Origin: Leptotrichia trevisanii DSM 22070
Lineage (GTDB): Bacteria > Fusobacteriota > Fusobacteriia > Fusobacteriales > Leptotrichiaceae
Assembly: GCF_000482505.1 (NCBI RefSeq)
Contig: NZ_AXVL01000005.1
Coordinates: 101,142-165,141 of the forward strand
Direction: 5' to 3'
DNA length: 64,000 bases
Shown here: positions 1 through 7,335 of the stretch, piece after piece
Position numbering within the stretch: position 1 is the first letter of the stretch
Layout of the letters: the number at the start of each line of letters is the position of its first letter
Translations under genes and position numbers: made by a program
The notes under the pieces: generated by a model
What the model saw: the letters and a program-made list of their open reading frames with translations, nothing else
Databases searched by the model: none
What the model was told of the DNA's origin: nothing

Positions 1-150
1 TGACTTTTCCTGTTTTAATGTCAATGGAAATACAATTATTCTCATTAAAATTGTAACAATTATTATTGCTATACCATAATTTCCTACAACACTATATATC
101 GCATTTAAAACATGTACGACAAAATCGACAAGTGCCTGTATTTTAAACAT
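1..150 (-). CDS. yidC: YidC/Oxa1 membrane insertase, N-terminal part only
   Basis: Fifty codons are visible before the window ends; the rest lies to the left. YidC inserts and folds proteins in the inner membrane, alone or with SecYEG. The visible part starts MFKIQALVDFVVHVLNAIYS and runs into a hydrophobic segment followed by the MRIIVFPLTLKQ stretch typical of the start of the YidC core domain. There is no large periplasmic domain before the first core segment, so it resembles the short Gram-positive/Oxa1 form. The ATG at 150 has a good ribosome site (GGAGG, read on the minus strand at 160-164). It lies just downstream of yidD in the usual rpmH-rnpA-yidD-yidC order. Confidence 0.88.
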   Translation of the reverse strand, partial: MFKIQALVDFVVHVLNAIYSVVGNYGIAIIIVTILMRIIVFPLTLKQEKS

Positions 151-170
151 ATATTATTTCCTCCACTTTT

Positions 171-383
171 TTATTTTAACGGATCATAGCCACCCTTGTG
201 AAAGGGATGACATTTTAATAATCTTTTTATTGTCAGATAACTCCCTTTTACTGCTCCATATTTTGTAATTGCCTGTCTTGAGTATTCCGAACATGTTGGA
301 TAAAATCTGCATCTTCTTCCAAAATATGGTGAAATGCCCTTCTGGTAAATTTTTATTAAAAATAATAATATTTTCTTCATCAT
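171..383 (-). CDS. yidD: Membrane protein insertion efficiency factor YidD
   Basis: This 70-residue protein has the YidD signature: a short hydrophobic amphipathic start ([20 protein letters not shown]), the [11 protein letters not shown] motif with two conserved cysteines, and the [16 protein letters not shown] tail. YidD is a small membrane-associated protein thought to help YidC-dependent insertion. Its start overlaps the rnpA stop (ATGA), which points to translational coupling. A second ATG directly follows the first (start 380), so the start is uncertain by one codon. Confidence 0.93.
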   Translation of the reverse strand: MMKKILLFLIKIYQKGISPYFGRRCRFYPTCSEYSRQAITKYGAVKGSYLTIKRLLKCHPFHKGGYDPLK

Positions 384-706
384 TTTATTACCTTGCTTAT
401 ATCTTTTTCAATATCCTTGTATTTCAAAGTTTTTATATTTTCTTTTAAAATAGATTTGCCGACAAATATATAATCAGTATTTTTCTTAAATTTATCCTTA
501 TGTGTCTTTACAAATTCCTTAAAAATTCTTTTTATTCTGTTCCGTTGAACTGCATTTCCTGTTTTTTTACTTGCCACAAAGCCAAAACGTTGTTCGTTAT
601 TTATATTTTCCTTTATAAAAATAATAGCATACTTTGTATGCATCTTTTTTGATTTGTTATATATTAATGAAAAATCCTTTGTTTTTTTTATCTTGTTAAT
701 AGACAT
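380..706 (-). CDS. rnpA: Ribonuclease P protein component
   Basis: The 108-residue protein is the protein subunit of RNase P, which with its RNA removes the 5' leader from pre-tRNAs. The family hallmark RNR motif appears as [16 protein letters not shown] around residues 50-65, preceded by RFGFVASKK. Length is normal. It sits between rpmH and yidD as in most bacteria, but is separated from rpmH by a terminator hairpin and a palindromic element, so much of its expression may depend on read-through or on a separate promoter. Confidence 0.95.
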   Translation of the reverse strand: MSINKIKKTKDFSLIYNKSKKMHTKYAIIFIKENINNEQRFGFVASKKTGNAVQRNRIKRIFKEFVKTHKDKFKKNTDYIFVGKSILKENIKTLKYKDIEKDISKVIK

Positions 707-735
707 CTTTCTCTTCTTTTATTTAAAATGAGTGA

Positions 736-854
736 GAGCTTATTATATTGAACTTTTTTAAAATTAGACAAAAAAATTAACTAAACACGAATTTGTGTAG
801 GATAGGTTTAACTTTTGTGTCCAGTTTTAAAAAGGTTCTGCTATAAGAAAGCTC
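736..854. repeat. 119-bp palindromic (MITE-like) element
   Basis: The stretch begins GAGCTTATTATATTGAAC and ends GGTTCTGCTATAAGAAAGCTC. The two halves are imperfect inverted repeats of roughly 50 bp (about three quarters identical by eye), meeting at a central ACAC-GAATT-TGTGT hairpin. Transcribed from either strand it would form one long hairpin. No open reading frame lies inside. The size and shape suggest a miniature inverted-repeat element or a collapsed IS end inserted between rpmH and rnpA. A transcription-control role is also possible. Confidence 0.5.
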
Positions 855-880
855 CCTTTTAATTTAGATATTAATGCTTT

Positions 881-910
881 TAAAAACCCAGTGTTGAATT
901 TAACACCGGG
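881..910 (-). terminator. Rho-independent terminator after rpmH
   Basis: On the minus strand the sequence reads CCCGGTGTT-AAATTC-AACACTGGG followed by TTTTTA. This is a 9-bp stem with one G-T pair, a 6-base loop and a short T run. It begins directly at the rpmH stop codon. It should end most rpmH transcripts before rnpA, allowing ribosomal-protein levels without equal rnpA expression. Confidence 0.8.
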
Positions 911-1048
911 TTATGCTGATAATTTAGCTCTTCCTTTAGCTCTTCTTCTTTTCAAAACATTTCTTCCGCTTTTATTTTGCATTCTTTTTCTAAATCCATG
1001 ATCTTTTTTTCTTTTTCTTTTATTTGGTTGATATGTTCTTTTAGTCAT
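911..1048 (-). CDS. rpmH: 50S ribosomal protein L34
   Basis: This 45-residue, very basic protein starts [20 protein letters not shown] and ends [12 protein letters not shown], the unmistakable L34 pattern (TYQPN, HGFRxRM, GRxVLxRRRxKGR). L34 is a small protein of the large ribosomal subunit. It is the first gene of the minus-strand rpmH-rnpA-yidD-yidC group next to oriC and has its own strong promoter at 1100-1128. The ATG at 1048 follows an A/G-rich ribosome site (AAGGAAAAAAG on the minus strand). Confidence 0.97.
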   Translation of the reverse strand: MTKRTYQPNKRKRKKDHGFRKRMQNKSGRNVLKRRRAKGRAKLSA

Positions 1049-1099
1049 CTTTTTTCCTTTCTATTTTATTTTAAAAAAATTTCTTCGTCTTTTATCAAC

Positions 1100-1128
1100 A
1101 TTATATACAATATTCAAAAAAAAGTCAA
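1100..1128 (-). promoter_or_regulatory. Sigma-70 type promoter for rpmH
   Basis: Read on the minus strand: TTGACT (1128-1123), a 17-base spacer, then TATAAT (1105-1100), about 50 bases before the rpmH start. Both hexamers are near consensus and the spacing is ideal. Confidence 0.75.
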
Positions 1129-1198
1129 GTTTAATGCTCTATTCAAAAAGTAAATTTTATTTAATTTTTTTTTACAGGTAAATTTTACACAGAGTATT

Positions 1199-1535
1199 TT
1201 ATCCACATCTCTATAATATATAATAGTATATATATAATTAAATATATTATTATTATGCACTGTGGAAATGTGGGAATACTGATAAATAAAGGGATTGCCA
1301 GAGAAAAGCCTGTGGAAAACTTTTGGCAAATTTGTGGAAAAATATTATCAACAAAATTGTAAACATAATTATCAACATGCTTTGTGGAAAAGTGGAAAGC
1401 GTGTGGATAATATGTGGTAAGGTACTGAAAATGAGCATAGTTAATTTCTGTGGATAAAAATTTAAAAATTAGAAATATTTTGATAAACAGCAGAAAAATA
1501 TTGTATTTTTTATGTGGAAAAGTCTGTGGAAAACT
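1199..1535. other. oriC: oriC, left DnaA-box cluster (rpmH-dnaA intergenic region)
   Basis: The 650-bp gap between rpmH and dnaA holds no credible gene but many DnaA-box-like 9-mers. Consensus TTATCCACA/TGTGGATAA occurs at 1199-1207, 1402-1410 and 1449-1457. Near-matches of the form TGTGGAAAA occur in 1310-1535, along with two TTATCAACA-type sites near 1347 and 1371. Such clusters next to dnaA mark bacterial replication origins and also autoregulate dnaA. The short open frames here are products of the repeats and low GC. Confidence 0.8.
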
Positions 1536-1548
1536 TTTCTTTAAAATC

Positions 1549-1577
1549 TTGATTATTTATTTTATTTATGTTATAGT
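1549..1577 (+). promoter_or_regulatory. Promoter for dnaA
   Basis: TTGATT (1549-1554), 17 bases, TATAGT (1572-1577). It lies about 120 bp before the dnaA start and right after the last DnaA-box-like repeats of the left cluster, so DnaA binding could repress it. Confidence 0.6.
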
Positions 1578-1699
1578 AAAATCAAATAAAAGTACAAATT
1601 TAAGGGGGAAATTACCAAAATAAAATTGCTGGACAAGATGTGGAAAAATATAAAATTTTTATTCATAACAAAAATTAACGAAAAAGGAGAGAAAAATAG

Positions 1700-3055
1700 A
1701 TGGATGTTGTGAAATTGTGGGAAAAAATAAAGAAAATTATGAGAAAAAGAGTAAACGAGGCAGAATTTGAGGCATTTTTTAATAATGTGGAAGCAACGAA
1801 ACTGGAAGGTGGAAAACTTACGCTTGTATGTAATTCAAAGCTGATACAGCAGAATATGGAAAAGCATAAGAGTCAGATGGAAGATATTGTGGAAATCGTA
1901 ACAGATGAGGAAGTTACAATAAACTTTGAAGTAAAACAGCAGGATGTAATGACGTACAAGACTGAAACACACAGTTTTGCAAAAGACACAAAGGAAAAAA
2001 CACAAGTTTTCCACACAGGCTTAAATCCTAAACATAGGCTTGATAACTTTGTTGTAGGGGAAAACAGCAAACTTGCATACAACGCCTGTCTTGCTGTTGT
2101 CAATAATCCGACTCCAGTCTACAACCCTCTTTTCATCTATGGAAGTTCAGGACTTGGAAAAACCCATTTAATGCAAGCTGTGGGAAATGCAATTCTGGAA
2201 AATAATCCAAGCAAGCGTGTCTATTATTCCACTTCGGAAGAATTTGCAAATGAATTTTTCAAGGTTTTGAACAGTGGACGGATTCAGCATTTCCGTGATA
2301 CTTTCCGTGCATTAGATGTACTTCTTTTAGACGACATACAGTTTTTTGAAAAGGTATTTGGACGTGGGGAAGGAACTGTGGAGGAGGAGTTTTTCCACAC
2401 ATTTAACAAATTGCAGGAGCTTGGAAAACAGATAATAATGATAAGCGACAAGTCGCCAAAGGAAATAAAAAATCTGTCAAAACGTCTGGAATCAAGATTT
2501 TTGTCAGGCTTAACGGTGGAAATCCAAAGGCCAGGTTATGAAACCCGTATGATGATTCTAAAAAATATGGCAAAGGCACAGGGAATCGAAATAGACGACA
2601 GCATTCTCGAATACATTTCGGACTTTCTTGACACGAACGTAAGAGAACTGGAGGGAACACTCACAAACTTGAATGCCCGTGCAAAACTTCTAAATGAACA
2701 GATAACAATGCAGCTGGTGCAGGAAATGCTTATGCACAACGTAAAACGTGAACAGTCTAAAGTAACAGCCAAAAAAGTAATCGAAATGATTTCCACGCAG
2801 TACGGTGTCAGTGTAACCGACATGAAATCCAAAAAGCGTCAGAAAAAGATAGTCGAAACAAGACAAATCGCAATGTATCTGCTAAAAAACAACGACGAAC
2901 TGGATTTAAGCCTAACAGCAATAGGTGGACTTTTTGGTGGAAAAGATCACAGCACGGTTATAAGCAGTATCAGAAAAATTGATAAAAAAACGAAGGAAGA
3001 TACAGTATTTAAAAAGGAAATTGACGCATTAAACAGAAAAATATTTGGAGCATAG
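1700..3055 (+). CDS. dnaA: Chromosomal replication initiator protein DnaA
   Basis: DnaA (451 residues) binds DnaA boxes, opens oriC and helps load the helicase. Domain I is at about 1-80 and a short linker follows. The AAA+ domain has Walker A GSSGLGKT at 148-155 and Walker B LLLDDIQF at 208-215. The C-terminal DNA-binding domain carries GGKDHSTV at about 413-420, close to the usual GGRDHSTV. After Walker B the loop reads FEKVFGRGEGTVEEEFFHTF, a few residues longer than the common form. The start at 1700 has an AAAGGAGAG ribosome site. DnaA-box clusters on both sides suggest autoregulation. Confidence 0.98.
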   Translation: MDVVKLWEKIKKIMRKRVNEAEFEAFFNNVEATKLEGGKLTLVCNSKLIQQNMEKHKSQMEDIVEIVTDEEVTINFEVKQQDVMTYKTETHSFAKDTKEKTQVFHTGLNPKHRLDNFVVGENSKLAYNACLAVVNNPTPVYNPLFIYGSSGLGKTHLMQAVGNAILENNPSKRVYYSTSEEFANEFFKVLNSGRIQHFRDTFRALDVLLLDDIQFFEKVFGRGEGTVEEEFFHTFNKLQELGKQIIMISDKSPKEIKNLSKRLESRFLSGLTVEIQRPGYETRMMILKNMAKAQGIEIDDSILEYISDFLDTNVRELEGTLTNLNARAKLLNEQITMQLVQEMLMHNVKREQSKVTAKKVIEMISTQYGVSVTDMKSKKRQKKIVETRQIAMYLLKNNDELDLSLTAIGGLFGGKDHSTVISSIRKIDKKTKEDTVFKKEIDALNRKIFGA

Positions 3056-3060
3056 AAGAC

Positions 3061-3623
3061 TGTGGAAAATGTGGAAAGAATGTTGAAAATTTTGTGGAAA
3101 AAGAATAAAGATATTTAAAAAATTATCCACAGTTGAAAAAGTTTTCTACATAAATAATTTTTATAAAAAAATTTTAATAAAACAATTAAATTTTATTTAA
3201 CAAAATAAATTAGAAAATTTTGATGTGGAAAAATAAAAATTAATTTCCACTATATGTTGAAAATTTATCCACAAAAATTGTGGAAAAAAACAATTAAAAA
3301 TATTGCATTAAAATCAGTTTTGTGGAAAAATAAAATTTTATTGTGTAAAACTAAAATTAGAATATCCACAATTATAAACAAAGTTTCCCACATTTGTGGA
3401 TAACATAAAAAATATTAATTTATAATTAAATAAAAATTGTAATAAAATAATAGAAATAAAAATAGATAAAATTTATCCACATAAGAAAAAATGAAATCCA
3501 CAATGTGATGTGGAAAAAAGTAACTAAAAGAAATTACTAAAAAAGCGAAGAAATTATAATTGTGGAAAAAATGTGGAAATAGTTGTGGGAAAAGTTTTCC
3601 ACGTAAAAATTGGATTTTCCACA
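3061..3623. other. oriC: oriC, right DnaA-box cluster with AT-rich core
   Basis: The 658 bp between dnaA and yaaA is packed with DnaA-box-like 9-mers. Perfect TTATCCACA/TGTGGATAA boxes are at 3123-3131, 3265-3273, 3395-3403 and 3473-3481. Variant TGTGGAAAA boxes are at 3061, 3093, 3224, 3279, 3321, 3509 and 3561, with TTTTCCACA at 3615. Between about 3404 and 3472 lies an almost pure A/T stretch that could be the unwinding element. No gene is visible. Together with the left cluster this gives a bipartite origin split by dnaA, as in Bacillus subtilis. Confidence 0.8.
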
Positions 3624-3713
3624 ATGAAATTAACCATTAGTTTGGTTAATGGTTGAGTGGAGTAACAGTGGGAATTTACAAAAAATATGAAAATAAATTA
3701 CGGAGGGAAATTA

Positions 3714-3950
3714 ATGAAAAATATAGATAATGAAATTGAAGAAGTTATAATAAATACTGAATTTATTAAATTGGATCAGCTTTTGAAGTGGGCAAATTTT
3801 ACAGGTTCTGGAGTGGAAGCGAAAATGTTTATTCAGAATGGTGAAGTGAAGGTAAATGACGCTGTGGAAACTAGACGTGGGAAAAAAATTTATGATGGGG
3901 ATGTTGTGGAGTTTGCTGGAGAAAAAGTTGTTGTAAGAGCAAAGCATTAA
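3714..3950 (+). CDS. yaaA: S4-domain RNA-binding protein, YaaA type
   Basis: This is a small S4-domain protein of the kind encoded beside dnaA/recF in many Firmicutes and Fusobacteria. The core reads IKLDQLLKWANFTGSGVEAK, then FIQNGEVKVNDAVETRRGKK and DGDVVEF, the S4 pattern. It probably binds structured RNA; its exact role is unknown. The ATG at 3714 is preferred over an in-frame ATG at 3687 because CGGAGGG precedes it at the right distance. It is the first gene after dnaA, where dnaN is normally found. Confidence 0.85.
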   Translation: MKNIDNEIEEVIINTEFIKLDQLLKWANFTGSGVEAKMFIQNGEVKVNDAVETRRGKKIYDGDVVEFAGEKVVVRAKH

Positions 3951-3954
3951 ATAG

Positions 3955-4152
3955 TTTGATGATTTATCTAGTTTATTGGGACAGGAGGAAATTTGGGAAC
4001 TTCTTTTATTTAGCGGATATTTAACTATTAATGAAAAAATTGGGGAAGACTATGAGGATGTGTATTCCTTGAGATTGCCTAATAGGGAGGTAAGGGAGTT
4101 TTTTAGGAAGAAATTTATTGATGTAAATTTTGGGGAAAGTAGTTACAGATAG
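3955..4152 (+). pseudogene. C-terminal remnant of an AAA-ATPase-like/PD-(D/E)XK (DUF1703-type) protein
   Basis: Sixty-five sense codons followed by a stop, with no start codon and a stop codon directly upstream. The translation includes EEIWELLLFSGYLTINEKI, then YSLRLPNREVREFFRKKFID. This matches my recollection of the C-terminal part of the long (about 500-600 residue) AAA-ATPase-like proteins with a PD-(D/E)XK domain that are multicopy in Fusobacteria and Bacteroidetes. Only the tail is present, so this is a decayed or recombined fragment stranded between yaaA and recF. It does not interrupt either neighbour. Confidence 0.6.
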
Positions 4153-4179
4153 TTATAGTGTGAAAGGGAAGAAATAGCG

Positions 4180-5268
4180 ATGTATTTGGATCAGATTAGT
4201 TTTAATAACTTTCGGTGCCTTGTGGATGGGAAGTTGAAGTTTGATAGGTATTTTAATTTAATATACGGAAAGAATGGACAGGGGAAGACATCGCTTATTG
4301 AGGCTGTCCATTTTTTGGCTACGGGGAAAAGTTTTAGGACTAAGAAAGTGAAGGAGATACGCAAGTATAACTTGAACAGGCTGATTGTGTTTGGGAAGTA
4401 CAGACATAAGGATTTGTCGGAAAATACTATTGCTATTGATGTGAATGAGGATAAGAAGGATTTTTATATTAACAGGGAAAAAAATAAATATATAAATTAT
4501 GTGGGGCTACTTAACATTATTTCGTTTATTCCTGAGGATATTGAGCTGATTATTGGAAATCCTGGCATTAGAAGGAATTTTTTTAATTATGAGATTTCAC
4601 AGGCGAAAAAGGAGTATTTACAGGCGATTGTGAATTTTGAGAAAATATTGAAGGTGCGAAATAAACTTATAAAGGAAAAAAAGACTGGAGAGGAAATTTA
4701 TAAGATTTATAATGAAAAATTTATTGAGGAGGGGCTGAATATTGTTTTAAACCGGCGAGAATTTATAAAAAAAATATCAATTTTATTAAACTTGAATTAT
4801 CGTAAATTATTTGATGAAAATTCAGAATTAAAATTGAAATATGACTGTTTTCTTGGGGATGTGGAAAAGAAGACTAGGGAGGAACTGAAGGAAAAATTTG
4901 AGATTTTGTGCAAAAGGAAAAGTGAGAGGGAAAAGTTTCTTGGATACAGCCTGCTTGGCCCTCAAAAAGATGACTTTGTCTTTGAGTTGAATGGAAAAAA
5001 TGCAAAGGCGTATTCTTCACAAGGGGAGAAAAAATCTATAATATTCTCGCTAAAAATTTCAGAAATTGATATTTTAATAAAGGAAAAAAACGAGTATCCG
5101 ATATTTATAATGGACGACATCGCCTCGTATTTTGATGAAGCGAGAAAAAAAAGTATTTTAAGTTATTTTGTAAATAAAAAAATCCAATGTTTTATAACTT
5201 CGACAGAGGATTTGGGAATAGAGGGGAAAAAATTTATTGTGGAAAAGGGGGAGATTATTAATGAGTAA
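4180..5268 (+). CDS. recF: DNA replication and repair protein RecF
   Basis: RecF (362 residues) is an SMC-like ATPase that with RecO and RecR helps load RecA at single-strand gaps. The N-terminal Walker A is GKNGQGKT at residues 30-37, within the typical NFRCL...NLIYGKNGQGKTSL start. Near the C-terminus are the LLGPQKDDF motif, the ABC-type signature SSQGEKKSI and Walker B IFIMDDIASYFD. Length is normal. It follows the dnaA-yaaA pair and is 14 bp ahead of the DciA-like gene, so these two are probably co-transcribed. Confidence 0.96.
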   Translation: MYLDQISFNNFRCLVDGKLKFDRYFNLIYGKNGQGKTSLIEAVHFLATGKSFRTKKVKEIRKYNLNRLIVFGKYRHKDLSENTIAIDVNEDKKDFYINREKNKYINYVGLLNIISFIPEDIELIIGNPGIRRNFFNYEISQAKKEYLQAIVNFEKILKVRNKLIKEKKTGEEIYKIYNEKFIEEGLNIVLNRREFIKKISILLNLNYRKLFDENSELKLKYDCFLGDVEKKTREELKEKFEILCKRKSEREKFLGYSLLGPQKDDFVFELNGKNAKAYSSQGEKKSIIFSLKISEIDILIKEKNEYPIFIMDDIASYFDEARKKSILSYFVNKKIQCFITSTEDLGIEGKKFIVEKGEIINE

Positions 5269-5282
5269 AAAGGGGTTGAAAA

Positions 5283-6326
5283 ATGGAAGGAATTAAGGAT
5301 TTAAAGAATTTGGCACTGGAAGCGGTTGAGAAAAGAAGTTCGCTTTTGAAAAACGAAAAGTATATTTTGTGGAAAATCAAGAAAAATTGGAAGCAGATTG
5401 TGAGTGGGCCAATTGGTGAGAAAACTTATCCAAAAAGTCTATTTAATGGAAATCTTGTTGTGGTTATCAATGATGGCGTTATTTACCATACGACGATAAT
5501 GTATGCGGAAAATATAAAGGAAAAAGTAAACACATTTTTGAATGGGAAATTTTTGGAAAGTATTGAATTTGCGAAGGTAAATTACAAAATAAAGCGTGAT
5601 TTGCTGGACGAACTTATTGAAAATGAGGAAAATAGAGGGACAATTCGGGCTGGGGAAATTCCAAGAGGAAATGTTAGGGAAAAAAATAGAAATATTGATT
5701 CTGAAAGTAAAATTACGGAAAAAGTAAGGGATATTGTGCTTTTGCCTGAAGAAGTTGAGGAAATTCACGAGAATATTGATAAAATTGATAAAAAGTATGA
5801 AGATATTGCCAAAAAGCTGGAAAAAATTGCAATAAAACTGAAAAAGAGGGAAAAATATCTGAAAAATAATGGATATATTCAATGTGAAAACTGTAAAATT
5901 TTATTTTTGCAGGAAAACAAGGAGAAAATGTGTTTTGAGTGCAGAATGAATGAAAAAAATAGAAAATTTCAGAAAATGGCAGATTTAATAAGAAATAAAC
6001 CGTATATTTCAGAAAAACAGGCAGTCCGAATGACAAATACCGACAAATCCACATATTATAAGGCAAGAGACATCTTGGCACAGCAGACTTACAACGATAT
6101 GCTTTATTACTGCCTTGAAAAAAACAGGGAAATTTCTTTAAATGAAGATTATGAATTTGAAATTCGGAGTGAGTCAAGGGAAGATGTGGAAAGATTTATA
6201 AAAAATTATGTAGACTATAAGATTGGGAGCGACAATGAGGAGGTTTTTAAGATTGAGAGAAAGTGGGCTTTGAGAAGATTAAGAAAGGATATGAAATTTA
6301 GGCTTGAGAATAACAGGAGATATTGA
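5283..6326 (+). CDS. DciA-like (DUF721) protein with zinc-ribbon motif
   Basis: Residues 1-100 look like a DUF721/DciA domain: WKIKKNWKQIVSGPIGEKTY, then GNLVVVINDGVIYHTTIMYA. DciA proteins help load or operate the replicative helicase in bacteria lacking DnaC/DnaI, which fits the place after recF and near oriC. A lysine- and glutamate-rich coiled linker (about 140-200) leads to a four-cysteine motif, CENC...CFEC (about 200-222), a likely zinc ribbon. After it comes a helical stretch (KMADLIRNKPYISEKQAVRM) that could bind DNA. At 347 residues it is over twice the size of a minimal DciA. Domain calls are by eye. Confidence 0.65.
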   Translation: MEGIKDLKNLALEAVEKRSSLLKNEKYILWKIKKNWKQIVSGPIGEKTYPKSLFNGNLVVVINDGVIYHTTIMYAENIKEKVNTFLNGKFLESIEFAKVNYKIKRDLLDELIENEENRGTIRAGEIPRGNVREKNRNIDSESKITEKVRDIVLLPEEVEEIHENIDKIDKKYEDIAKKLEKIAIKLKKREKYLKNNGYIQCENCKILFLQENKEKMCFECRMNEKNRKFQKMADLIRNKPYISEKQAVRMTNTDKSTYYKARDILAQQTYNDMLYYCLEKNREISLNEDYEFEIRSESREDVERFIKNYVDYKIGSDNEEVFKIERKWALRRLRKDMKFRLENNRRY

Positions 6327-6465
6327 TTTTATACTATTTTTTATTTTGTTAAAAAATTACAATTATTTATCAAAATATGTTAAAATAATATAACTCGGAT
6401 AAAAATAGTATTATTTAAAAAAACGGAACTTTAAAATTTTAATTTTGAAAGAAGGTAAAAAGGAT

Positions 6466-7257
6466 ATGAAGAAAATATTTTTAATGATTGGAATGTTATT
6501 GGGAATTAATGGGTTTGCAGAAAAAAATATTAATAAAAATAATGTGAAAATAAAGCAGTCTGTGATAGCTACGACGTATACTTATCCAGATGGGAAAAAT
6601 CCATTTTGGAGCGATGTTTTGACGCTCGGGAAAGCTAAGGTTCCTTATGTGCTGATAAATCCAAATAATGGAGCAGGGAAAAAGGTGGAAGTGAATTATG
6701 CGGCTCAGATTAAGAAAAATAAGGAGGCTGGAATTAAGAATATTGCTTATATTCCGACAAATTATCAGAAGAGAAATATTAAGGAAGTAAAGGCTGAAGT
6801 TGACAAATATTTTGAATTTTATGGGGTGGATAGCATAAATGGGTTCTTTTTTGATGAAATTGCTACTGGTACTCCTCAGCAGGTAAGCTACATGAAGGAA
6901 GTTTTTGAATATGTAAAAAGCAAGTCAAAAAATAATCTTGTAATTGCCAATCCTGGAGCACCGATTACAGATGCAATTTCGCCGTATGCGGATATTTTTG
7001 TGACAAGTGAGGTAAGTGCAAATACATATATTAACAAATTTGAAAAGCCAAAATCCAATTTTGAAAATAATCAGTCAAATGCAAAACATATTTGGCATAT
7101 TGTGCATAGTGCGACTCCTAAGGAATATGCTGAGATTGTAAGACTTTCTCGACAAAGAAATGCAGGATGGTTGATGATAACGGATGATATTATGCCAAAT
7201 CCGTATGATAAGAAGCCGTCTAAATTTATAGAAATGGTAAATATGATTAATAATTAG
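6466..7257 (+). CDS. Secreted spherulin-4/GH135-like protein
   Basis: The protein has a signal peptide (MKKIFLMIGMLLGINGFAE) and a single domain resembling the spherulin-4 family (GH135-like), which includes endo-alpha-galactosaminidases that cut galactosamine-containing glycans. Recognisable pieces are VPYVLINPNNGAGKK, an AGIKNIAYIPTNY strand, and NGFFFDEIAT with candidate acidic residues Asp-Glu. A role in trimming an exopolysaccharide or biofilm glycan is inferred. The ATG at 6466 is chosen over an in-frame TTG at 6445 because it directly begins the signal peptide and follows GAAGG. The 118 bp upstream holds only AT-rich sequence. Confidence 0.7.
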   Translation: MKKIFLMIGMLLGINGFAEKNINKNNVKIKQSVIATTYTYPDGKNPFWSDVLTLGKAKVPYVLINPNNGAGKKVEVNYAAQIKKNKEAGIKNIAYIPTNYQKRNIKEVKAEVDKYFEFYGVDSINGFFFDEIATGTPQQVSYMKEVFEYVKSKSKNNLVIANPGAPITDAISPYADIFVTSEVSANTYINKFEKPKSNFENNQSNAKHIWHIVHSATPKEYAEIVRLSRQRNAGWLMITDDIMPNPYDKKPSKFIEMVNMINN

Positions 7258-7335
7258 TTTTGATATTATTTGATTTTACGATTGTTTAGTTTTTATCGGT
7301 TGATTTAAAAAAGTTAAAATATAGATGGAGAAAAG

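Noticed and set aside
820..845. Similarity of TTTTAAAAAGG(T/C)TCT in the palindromic element to 63756-63768 in the IS110 left end
   Set aside because: The match is about 15 bases of mostly A/T and the surrounding sequence does not align, so shared origin is not supported.
1114..1438. Minus-strand open frames upstream of dnaA
   Set aside because: They cover the DnaA-box cluster and the rpmH promoter; composition follows the repeats and low GC.
3404..3472. DnaA-trio element in the A/T stretch
   Set aside because: The sequence is so A/T-rich that trio-like triplets occur by chance in several registers; no single register next to a box is convincing.
5439..6177. Two overlapping minus-strand frames of about 150 codons opposite the DciA-like gene
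   Set aside because: They are antisense to a better-supported gene, very rich in Phe, Tyr and Ile as expected from A/T-rich antisense, and lack ribosome sites.
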